A DNA stretch of 64,000 nt from Leishmania infantum JPCM5 (lineage: Eukaryota > Euglenozoa > Kinetoplastea > Trypanosomatida > Trypanosomatidae): positions 509,001 through 573,000 of the forward strand of contig NC_009412.2 of the NCBI RefSeq assembly GCF_000002875.2, given 5' to 3'. This document shows, piece after piece, positions 39,526-49,149 of the stretch (position 1 is the first letter of the stretch; each line of letters opens with the position of its first letter). The notes under the pieces are model-generated. The model had not been told where the DNA came from. It ran no database searches and saw only the letters and a list, made by a program, of their open reading frames with translations. Made by a program: the position numbers and the translations under genes.

Positions 39526-41785
39526 GCAGGGGTGCGAGCAAAGCAGTCGGAGGAGACGGGACGAAAATGGCGATTACTGCGGAACGGTAGGTGTATCGCG
39601 CAGGATGGGCGCTGGGCATTTTCGGGGACGGGGATCAGAACCGGCCGTCGTCGCCACATAGCGTCCGCCTTTCGAAGGAAAAACAAATGTCATACCGTTT
39701 TTACCTATAGAGAACGAGGGAGAGCAGCGTACGTGGCACAGAGAACAACAACACTCCTCCTCCCCTCCCGAAAAGAGCAAGGGTGGCAAGGGCGCTCCAG
39801 CGCTGATTTCCGTGTATAGATTCTTTCGGAGAGTTATCCGTGGTGCGTCGGAGACGCGGTGACGTGTGCTCGGAACAACATAGCAAAAGCGGAGGAGAAA
39901 TGTTGTGTGGTCGGAGGGAGAGGGTGGAAGGCAAGGAGACGAGCAGGCTGCAAAAAGAGCTGAGATGGTCGTCGAAATGGATCGCAGCACCCATCTCTCG
40001 CCTACGCGGTCTTCCCTCCCTCCCCCCTGCCCTACTGCCGGTTCGTCTATCCACACAACGGCGACTCAATAGTGTGCGCAAAATATCATGCACCAGTGAG
40101 GTACACTCTCGAGACTTTACATAGACATATATACAAGTGGGATGGCCGTCGGGGGTTGTTTAGTTGTTGTTTCTTTACGCTTACGGAAGCGCAGGTGCGT
40201 CTTGTCTGATCCCCTTCGCCTCTTTTTTGTGTGTTTGTAGGGGGGCTCTTTGCTCCTCGTGTGTTGATCGTCCCTGTGGGCGTTGTTTGGTGGAAGTATG
40301 AGGGTGCGTGTGTTTCGTGTTCCAGTGGAGGGGCTGGTGGACGGTAGAGAAAAAAAAGGGATATTGTTCGCCGCCCTCTCTCTCGCCTCCCCTTCCTCTC
40401 CCCCTTCTTCCTCCCCACCGTGTGTGTGTGTGGGGGGGGGGTCCTCTGCGCGCAGACACGCCATTTTGGTCTATTCCTTTTATATTGCTGTTTTAGCTGA
40501 GCGATGGGGCGTGGTCTCTGCGGACGCGGGTCCGCACATGACTGCATTGAACCTGTCGAGTAGAAAGGGGCACCCGCATTCGGCCCTCTCCTTCCCCACC
40601 TCAGTACGCGGCAGGGGAGTGGGGGGGGGGGGCCAATGCCGGTGCCCGAGAGCTTGAGTACGGGGTAGATGCCTTCCCCCCCCCGTGTATTCCTTTTGCT
40701 ACCTTGTTTATCTACAGGTGCCTTGGTGTAGGCTGATGGAAAGGGAACGGATTCGCTTCGAGCGTGTCAAGCGTGCACGTCAGCGCATCGCCCTCGTGTG
40801 TCTGTGTCAATGTTGCGTGTGCGTGTTCCTGCGGGTTGCTGTAATAAAAGGACGAGGAATCGACTGAGCAGCATGGCCCGTCTTTATCTCCCCTAGAGTT
40901 GATGGACGCGTGAACTCGGATAGTTTCTATGTCGTCGCTCCTTCCTCCCCACTTGGCTACGATTTAGGGCGTTGATTCGAGTCGACCTTTGATGTCCCTT
41001 CAGAGAGCGACCGTCCGCTCCTGTCAACCCGTTGGTGCAGCGAACGCACTTGAGAGAGGCTCACTCCCCTCGATCCCTCTCTGTGTGCTTTGGCTCACAG
41101 AGGTGAGCAAGTGAGAGGAGCGTGGTCGCTCACGTCCTCCGACCCCTATTCTTCCTCCACCACCCACCATCACGACCGCTGCGCTGCTTTTGCGACGACG
41201 ATGCGAACTGCAGCGGCTGCGGCTCCCTGTGCATGCACCTCTACCACCACCCCTCCATCTTGTCGGCTTCTCACACATCACCCTGCAACTGTTTTGTGCA
41301 CGCATACGCACGCCAGCACTGTCTCGGCCCTCCTCCTCTCTCCTTCTCTCCACCTCCCCATAATCATGGACTTGGGCGTCCTGAAATGGGCTTCTTTGAG
41401 TTGATGCCGCGCTGCGCCGCCCCACTTCGATGCCTCCGTCACCACCACCAGGTGCCCGTGCATCAGGTCCAGCGATCACGCTTACGGGCACACGAAAGAT
41501 GCGGGATATTGATATGCTTGTGCGGTCCTCCTGAACGCTGCCCATTCGCAACGCTCCTCTCACCTTCATCTCCTCCTTTTGTTCCCTCTCCATTTATCCT
41601 TCTCTCAGCAGGGCCATCGCCGTGTCTGTGCGTGGGAGGGCAGGAAGGAGGGATCAACAAGCCGTACAGTACCCGGGTTGGGCGCCTCGGACTATTCTTG
41701 TCTCCCGCCCCCTTGCTTCTCAGCAACCTCCTTTCTTTCCCAACGCTTTTCTCATCTCTCGGCATCTGCGTCTAGACGGCACGGC
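39526..41785. other. Intergenic region upstream of the kappa pseudogene
   Basis: Mixed C/T- and G-rich spacer with G8-G12 runs (40432-40441, 40621-40632). No gene is seen. Confidence 0.55.
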
Positions 41786-43700
41786 ATGCGCTCCTCCTCC
41801 TACCGCCTTCGCGGGTCGTCGATGGTCGGCGCTGCGCTGAGGGGCACATGTCGGTGCCTTTCAAGCGCGTCCACATCGACAGCAAAAGCGGCCGTAGGAG
41901 CATCCTCTGTTCCGCCCCCATCGGCATCGAAAGCTATGGGTCGTCTTTCCTTCGATGCCTCTAAAGCCGGCCTGCAGAAGGTGGACAAGGCGTATCTGGA
42001 GCAGGTCATTCAAAATATGACGCGTGGCTCCGCGTTTTGCAAGGGGGAGCAGCGCAAGGAGGCGCTGCGGGCTGTGAAAAACATGCGGCCCTCGCAGCGA
42101 AGCAGCGGCAGTTCTCGCTCCTAGCAGCCGCAGAAAAGCATGTTTGGCAAGCCCGCGCCGAGGCCGTCGAGGAGGAACTGGAAGCGTCACGCCGTTTTTC
42201 GAGGTGGTTTATCCACGTCGGCATCGACATGTTCTACGCTGCAGTAGAGGAGAGGCTCGATCCGTCGCTGCGCGAGCGGCCGTTCGCTGTCGGCAGCTAT
42301 GCCACTGCTGACCACAACCAACTACACTGCTCGGGCACGCCGGGCTTTATGGCGAAGAAGCTCTGTCCTTCTTTGTGGACACGCCCACCGCACTTTGACC
42401 GGCACCGCCGCGAGGCCGCCAATGTGCGCGCCATTGGTGCTCTGTACGATCCCCACTACGTCGCCGTAGGGCTCGATGAGCTAACTATGGATGTCACCGA
42501 CTACCTTCGTACGCACCAGGATTGCTCTGCCGAGGATGTGTGTGCGGAGTTCCGCCGCCGCGTCGAGGCGGCGACGCAGCCGACGTGCAGCGGCGGGATC
42601 GCCCACACACCGGCCTTCGCAAAGGTGGCCAGCAACGTGAACAAGCCAAATGGGCAGCACATTCTAACGCTGCGCACACGCGAGGAGGTGCTAGCTCACG
42701 TCCGTGATATGCCGGTACGCGATGTGCCAGGGATCGGCTTTGCAACCGAGCAGCGGCTGCACGCCCTCGGTGTAGTCACGTGCAAGGACTTTCTCACGCA
42801 CAAGGCGGAGCTATGCTACTTGTTTCGCGAAAAGACATTCGCGTTTTACCTCTCGGTGGGCCTAGGACTTGTGCGCGCCAACGTCAATCGCTCCAACGCG
42901 GAGCGAGAAGCCGTCACGGCACCGCCGAGCGCGGCGGCGGCAATGAAGCCCAGCTCTGCGGCACATTTGAAATCACGTCTTTCTCGCGCATTGGCCAGTC
43001 CATCGCCCTCTGCACTCCGAGCAGTCGTTCCAGATCACCGTGCGCAGAAGTCGACGAGGAAGTGCACCACCCTGGCGTGCGGTGTGCCCATCTGCGAAGC
43101 TTTTTGGTACCACCTACGTCAGCTCACTCAGGGCGCGCACGATGTTCTCATGAAGCAAGGCGCGGGCACCAAACACGTGTGCTTCTACACGACCAGCCGC
43201 GCCTTCGTGTCGCGCAGCCATGCCGCCATGCTGTCAGAGGCTACAAACAGCTTTGCCAAGCTCTATGCTGGACTCGAAAAGGTAGCAGAGCCGTTTGCAG
43301 CGCGGCACCGCGAGTTTCGCCTCATCGGTGTCAAGTTCAGCAAGCTACAGCCTCTGCCGGGGGGGGGGGGGAAGAAGGTCGGCGAAGGGCAAGGGTGCCG
43401 CTCCGGTCTGCAAGGCGAAAGTCAAAGCAGTCCGTCACTATCCAAAGCCACGAGATGACGCCGCAGCGCTATGCATCGGCGAAAATTGCGAAGACGCCGC
43501 CATCTCCATTGAAGAAGCCGCCTCGCCAGGCCCAGCCAAGGTCGCCGGCCGCAAAGCGAGTCTCCGCTGCTCGTCGTCGAACAGCGCCAACACGTCGCGA
43601 GAAAAAAGCGGTCCGCTCTCGCGTATGTGCGGCATGCGTGACGGCCCCGCGGCGTCCCTCCCCCCTTCTCTCTCGGCCGCATTGGATGGTGATTCGGTAG
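41786..43700 (+). pseudogene. DNA polymerase kappa, paralogue 3, frameshifted
   Basis: Closely related to paralogue 2 but disrupted. The first part (41786 onward, MRSSSYRLRGSSMVGAALRG, presequence-like, then SFDASKAGLQKVDKAYLEQV) stops at 42124. The homology changes frame near 42075 in an A5 run and continues in the 42037-43458 frame. Active-site pieces survive (GIDMFYAAVEE and VGLDELTMDV). The fingers motif STTNYIARQYGVRSG is lost between about 42299 and 42345, where another frame reads LLTTTNYTAR, implying compensating indels. The little finger (EFRLIGVKF) is followed by a G12 run (about 43362-43373). After that the basic C-terminal tail continues in another frame to about 43700. It is a pseudogene unless several sequencing errors are involved. 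Confidence 0.8.
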
Positions 43701-45269
43701 ACGCCCACCCACACCCTGGATTGCAGAACACGGTTCCCGCTTCTTGTCGGTTTAGTTGTTGTCTTTATCGTTCTCACTCACCATGTACCGCCTCGCAGCG
43801 CAGCGCGCGTGTGTACGTACTTGCCCCTACCATCCCTCATCTCTTTCGCTTTTATTTGTTTGCCGCTGCTGCGCTTCCTTCGCAGGGCGTCCCGCCCGTG
43901 ATCTTTTGCGATCGTTCGGTGGTGCATCAAGCTTCTGTGTCCCCTCCGCCTTCTCCTCCTCAACGAGCTCAGCGCACTTCACCCTGTACGCTGATTCACG
44001 TGGCCAGGCCCCCTCTCTCTCCCCCGGTGTCGCGAGTTCTCGCGTCCAAGACAGGAGGACACAAACCAATGAGAGCAAAGCAGAAAAGAAGCGTGACTTG
44101 AAAAAATGGGTCGACGTCGTAATCAGGCGCTGACACGTTCTGTCGCACAGACTCTCACGTGCGCACACCGGTGGTATGCGCACGATCCACATTAACGAAG
44201 AAAAAAAAGGAGAAAATATGAAGCGGTGAGTCGACGTCATGCCTCCGCAGTTGACAGTGTTACTCTCAGCGCACGCAGGCACGTGTGTCTGTCGGCCTGC
44301 TCTCTCTCTTGCGAGAGAGGCGCGCTCTCACCTTGCCGTTCATGGGGACACCCCTCCGGGCCAACGCCGACGATGCACTGTAAGCATCGACTCTACTCCG
44401 CTTTTTCATTATGGTTTACGTTTCGTCTTTTTTGTTTCTGAAACGGGTATTGCACATCCGCGCCCACCCCTTCCGCCCTATCGCTCTCGGCCCACTCATC
44501 TCCCCGACTGAACGGACGGCATCCTGCGCATGGCCGCCGTGACCATGGATACACGCACGCACGCGCTTCTGTGCGCTCCACTTTGCGGCGGAAACCTCAC
44601 GTGCTTTCGACCAGCTATGCGTGCGCGACGTAAGAAAAGGTGCTGGCATTGCCTTGCATGCGCGGGGATGTGTATGCGTGCGTGTGTTTCGCCACTGTAC
44701 AGTCCGCTGTAAGTACAATCATCTGCTTGAGTCCCACCGAACTCTCCCTCAGTGCAGATCGAAAGCAAAGCAAGTTCTGTGAAGAGTGCGGTCCCCTCTG
44801 TCTCGTGCGTGTCGGTAACCAAAGAAAAGCGAAAGGGTGCGCCGCTCGCCTTTTGGAAGCGGCGCCAACGGAAAGACGGGCAGGAAAAGAGGTGGTGAGG
44901 TCCGCGTGCGCAAAACGGGCAGCAAGAAGCGCAGAAACGTTTTTTGTGTGTGTGGGGTAAAGGCAATTGTGTGTCGAGGGCGTAAAGTCAGCCGCGGCGA
45001 CGTCGGGGGGTGCGTGGACCGCGACCCTTTTGCTCGCCTCACATCGCCACTGCATTCTTTCCGTCTCTGTGTCGTTCCATTCGTTCCCCCCCCCCTCCCT
45101 CCCTACCCCCCCCCAACCGTGTTTGCCCTATCCTTGTCTGGAAGGCCGCAGCACTCTCGTGCGCACATCACGGGCAACGAGAAACGACAACAACCCACAC
45201 AACCATCAAAACAAGAAAAAAAAACAATTTTTTCTTTGTTGCTGCGATTCCACCTACAAAACGCATGGG
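43701..45269. other. Intergenic region upstream of the divergent kappa paralogue
   Basis: No gene is seen. The C-rich tract at about 45087-45136 is followed by AGs, the nearest at 45143-45144. This supports splicing between the two candidate starts of the next gene (44967 and 45270). Confidence 0.55.
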
Positions 45270-47447
45270 ATGTTTCGCGCTGCCAGAGCGAGGCACACGG
45301 TGGCGCTGTCTCTGCCGCATCGCCGCGCGGCTCTCTCGAACTCACGCCGCGCATGTGGCCTGCATCGCACGGCGGGCTCTCGGAAATCCGCGAAAAGGGA
45401 GGAAGCGCCCAACGTGGCCAACGCTGTGGAGGATGCGGCGTCGCAGTCGCTGGCCGTCTACCACCCCCAGGCAGATCTTGGGGCTGTCACCGCCAAGGTG
45501 GATTTATCCTCGCTCTTCTACGACACGTCTGTGACCGACATCGCGCTTTCCAAGCGAAAGCTCACCAAAGACGATGACGATGGAAGTTTTGTATTTGGTC
45601 AGGTGCCACGTGGGAATATGAAAAAAGAGCAGATCCTCAAGTACGTGGACATGGATGAGCTGGCGAAGGCGAGCGAGTTGCTGGAGGTACCGGATGCCTA
45701 CACCTACCCACTGCATCAGATGGAAACCATCTCCGAGGCGATCGCGCATACGATGCAGTCGCGTGTGCTCATGTTTAAGTACGCCTCCCTGGACGACTTT
45801 TACACAATGAAGCGGCACATCGGGACGGACGAAGATGTGATGCGCGCGACTCTACCCGGCAACTCCATCTACTTCCAGTTTGTGCACTCAGGCAGCGCCG
45901 CAGACGCCGACGGCCCGGCCTCATCATCGTCGTTGCCACGTGAGCACGCGGGGCAGCAGGAGGTCAAGGCGGTGCGCGATGCGGTAGAGAGGATACTGCG
46001 CCGCTACGTGTGTCGAATACTGGAGCCCTTTCCAAACGAGCTCGCCATTGACGTGACGCACTACGCCACCTATCTGCCACTGCTTAACGTGAGCCGTCGC
46101 AATGTAAGTCAGGTGCTGAAGGATATTGAGGACTACATGGCAAAGAGGCCGGTAGCGAAGGAGGGCATCGCTGGGCCGCCTTCCGAAAGTGAGATCGAGC
46201 CCCTGACCCCCGATGAGCTCGCGACGGAGATCGCTCGCATTATCCGGCGCGAGGTGCTGGCGCAGCGGCCGCCGAGAGACAGCGGATGCGGTGCACAGGA
46301 GCCCGCAACGACGGGCGCACAAGAAGTGCCGAGCTCCACAGTCGCCGCCTCCACGGCGTCGGTCCGCGTCTGCATTGGTGTGGCCACGAGTCCCGTTTTG
46401 GCAAAGATTGCCTGTGACGCCGAGGTGCTAGCGGTGGTGGCCAAATTACGTGGCGAGCAGGCCGCAACCCTGACGGCAGACAAGGGTGGCGGCCGAAGCG
46501 GCGTCCCACTGGTCTCTATCCGCTCCTTCCACCGCCACATCCGCTCCATGAAGGCGTCGCGCGACTTTATGGCGAGCTTCCCAGTGAGTCGCGTGCCCGT
46601 CTTCACTCCCGCGTTTGTGGATCTGCTGAAGCACACCTTTGGTATCGTGACGTGCGGCGATTTCTACGAAAAGCGTTACCTCCTGTACTACTGCATGTCG
46701 AGAGACACGGCGCGTGCGTGCTACGCCGCTGCCTTTGGCCGAATGTACTTCGAGGCGGAGGTGATCGAGTCTCTGGTGGCACCGGAAAACCTCAGGCACT
46801 CCATCGCGCCGCTCGAGTTCATGGCAAGCAACCGCATCAGCATTGTTAATGAAGAGCGCACCGACTACCATGTGGCCATGCGTAGCGTTATCCTTGGCCA
46901 CCTTCGCAAGAAACTCCCTAATAATGGTTGCAAGATCACTCAGGTGCCGTTTGGCCGGCTGTCTACTGAGGACGCGATCCACCGCACTGCGGAGGCAGCG
47001 ATGCGCTCGCTGCACCGTCACCTGTACACCAAGGGTCTCACCTACAGCGGCGTCCGGGTAACGCTGCCGCGTTGCAACCTGGATCCGGTGATGGAACGAT
47101 TGGAAGGCGAGACGACCGAGGAGGCCGCCGTCGCGGCGCTTCACCGAGTTCTACCAAAGCTTCTGTCGCACCGTCACCGTATCGACGAAGCCCTCGATGG
47201 GGCGAAGTCTGGAAGGTACGTCACCCTGGGCGTCTTTGGCATCTCGCTAATACCCATGGTGCCGCCCATAATGATAAGCGAAGCAGCGAGGTTAGAGAAG
47301 CTGTACTTCACTGCCAAGAGGTTCTTCCTGGGTCACCAAAATCGCATGATGAGGCGCAAGGGAATGCTGACAGATGAGGGTGCAGAAAAGAAAAGTAGCC
47401 CGGGAAGAAGAAAACCGGGCACGGTCGACTCGGTGGTTTATGTGTAG
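45270..47447 (+). CDS. Divergent polymerase kappa paralogue lacking catalytic residues
   Basis: A 725-residue protein alignable with paralogue 2 through its core but changed at nearly every active-site element. IDMDMFY becomes ASLDDFY (residues 172-178), so the first catalytic Asp is S173. LDEL becomes PNEL (N256-E257), so the second Asp is Asn and only the Glu remains. GPTSILAKIASNVNKPN becomes ATSPVLAKIACDAEVLA, losing KPN. PGIG of the helix-hairpin-helix becomes PVFT. The scaffold phrases ELAIDVTHY, FGIVTCGDFYEKRYLLYYCM and a little-finger-like C-terminus remain, and the frame is intact over 2.1 kb. The N-terminus MFRAARARHTVALSLPHRRA looks like a mitochondrial presequence. Catalytic inactivity is inferred. 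The frame is open from 44967. Confidence 0.85.
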   Translation: MFRAARARHTVALSLPHRRAALSNSRRACGLHRTAGSRKSAKREEAPNVANAVEDAASQSLAVYHPQADLGAVTAKVDLSSLFYDTSVTDIALSKRKLTKDDDDGSFVFGQVPRGNMKKEQILKYVDMDELAKASELLEVPDAYTYPLHQMETISEAIAHTMQSRVLMFKYASLDDFYTMKRHIGTDEDVMRATLPGNSIYFQFVHSGSAADADGPASSSSLPREHAGQQEVKAVRDAVERILRRYVCRILEPFPNELAIDVTHYATYLPLLNVSRRNVSQVLKDIEDYMAKRPVAKEGIAGPPSESEIEPLTPDELATEIARIIRREVLAQRPPRDSGCGAQEPATTGAQEVPSSTVAASTASVRVCIGVATSPVLAKIACDAEVLAVVAKLRGEQAATLTADKGGGRSGVPLVSIRSFHRHIRSMKASRDFMASFPVSRVPVFTPAFVDLLKHTFGIVTCGDFYEKRYLLYYCMSRDTARACYAAAFGRMYFEAEVIESLVAPENLRHSIAPLEFMASNRISIVNEERTDYHVAMRSVILGHLRKKLPNNGCKITQVPFGRLSTEDAIHRTAEAAMRSLHRHLYTKGLTYSGVRVTLPRCNLDPVMERLEGETTEEAAVAALHRVLPKLLSHRHRIDEALDGAKSGRYVTLGVFGISLIPMVPPIMISEAARLEKLYFTAKRFFLGHQNRMMRRKGMLTDEGAEKKSSPGRRKPGTVDSVVYV

Positions 47448-49149
47448 CCCAGGGTGAGGCGAAGCCGAGCATGTCGTCTGTGTGCTGTTGCCAAGGTGCA
47501 CGTCGGCCCCTCCCCCAACCACAACAGCAAAGGACAAACGGACCCAAAGAAGCGCAATACACGCGCCCCTCTGTCTCTCTCACTATCCCTCACTTCGCCT
47601 TGTGAAGGTACGTGTGCGCGATATACATGATCGCAGAAATGGTGGTCCCCCTCTCACCGCCTATCGTGTTTCAGAACGTGGTTTGGCTCCTTCCTCCTCC
47701 CACACACTCCCCCGGTGGGGAAGTGTGGCTCCGCAGCGGCAGAGCGCGGGGAAGAGGCGATGGGGTTTGCTGGAGGGATGCAGCCGCTGCGTGAACACTG
47801 CGACGCGAAACGTCGTCATTAAAGCCGAATAAAAGATGCACACACACGTATATATATATATATACCGAGGAAGAACTCTCGAGCGGGGGGAGAGAGGGAG
47901 CGTGTCAGCGACGCACCCGTCTGTCGTAATCTTTTGCTGCTTGTCGCCTCGCCTACTACCCACATTCCCTTCCTCGACTTCTATCCATCGGAGGGAGCTT
48001 TACCGGGTGTGTTTAAGTTTGCTTCTGCTTTGCTGCTGCCAACTCGGGTGTGGGGTACCTGCGCGAGAACCGCCACCACAAGCCCCCCCCCCCACTCCTC
48101 CCCGCCCCCTCTAGCACGGTTCCTGCGACCATCCTCGTTCTTGGGCGCTGTGCTGCTTATGTCGTTGTTATGGGCCTTGCCGCGAACTCGTCTTCGCCTT
48201 CTCTGCCCCTGTCGCTTTTGAAGAGAGAAGGAGATGGGCAGAGATCGTTGACGCCGCGCGCGGGGCCGCAAGGTCACCGAGATGCGCTCAGCCGCTTTTC
48301 ACATACCAGTACATGCAACAGACTGAGAAACGGACGTGAACAAGCACGGCGGCGCGTAAAATAGCAGCGAAGGGGACAATTGCGGCGGGGGGGGGGACAG
48401 CTCACTGCGTAGCCTTCTCAGCGCGTCGCCTCCAGAGAGAGCGGTGGGACGAGAGGCACGGCACGCAAATCGGGTGCTGGCCTTTTTCCTCTACCCTGCC
48501 TGCTTGAAGGGCAACGTCGCTCTGTTCACCACCCCAACCCCTTCTTCAGTTTCAAGCTCTCACTTCTCTCGTGCTACACGTCACTGTCCATCCCGCAACG
48601 GAGAGGTTCAAGGGAGATGCACTCAAGAAAGAGAGGGGACGCGGTGCACGGAACGGGTAGTGCGGAGGAAGGATGGAAAGCCACACATACACACACACAC
48701 ACACACGCATCCGCGACTACGCAAGCTCTCCGTTCTCTCGTGCGAGCCGTGCATCCGCTACTTTGTCGGCCCAGTGTCTTTCCATATTGTTACACACGCC
48801 CATGTGTCTCTATGCAGCAAGGTCCCTTCTCTCTTCTGCGGTCCCCATTCTGTTTTCCTTCGGACGAGCACCTTTGCCGATACAGCGCCCCTTTCACTAG
48901 CAAAGGCGGGTGCCTACACGTCACCCGCTGGGAAGGGCTTCGTCGTCTTGGTGCCCTTCCGCTTCTCCCATTTGCGCTTGCCTCTCCTCCATGCTGGATC
49001 GTAACTGTTTGCGGCCACCGCCCTATCCCTCTCCCTCCCCTTCTCCTTCTCTCATAGATACAGCGCCTACGGAGGTACGTGTGAGCGCTGCGGAGGCGCA
49101 GGCAAGCGGCGCTGCGGCACCAGCACAAGAAGGCATCCATAAAGAGCGT
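47448..49149. other. Intergenic region upstream of the WD40-like gene
   Basis: No gene is seen. It holds a TA repeat (47849-47864), C- and G-runs, and a CA run near 48688. The pyrimidine tract CCCTCTCCCTCCCCTTCTCC at about 49026-49045 is followed by CATAG (AG at 49057-49058), a likely splice acceptor for the next gene. Confidence 0.55.
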
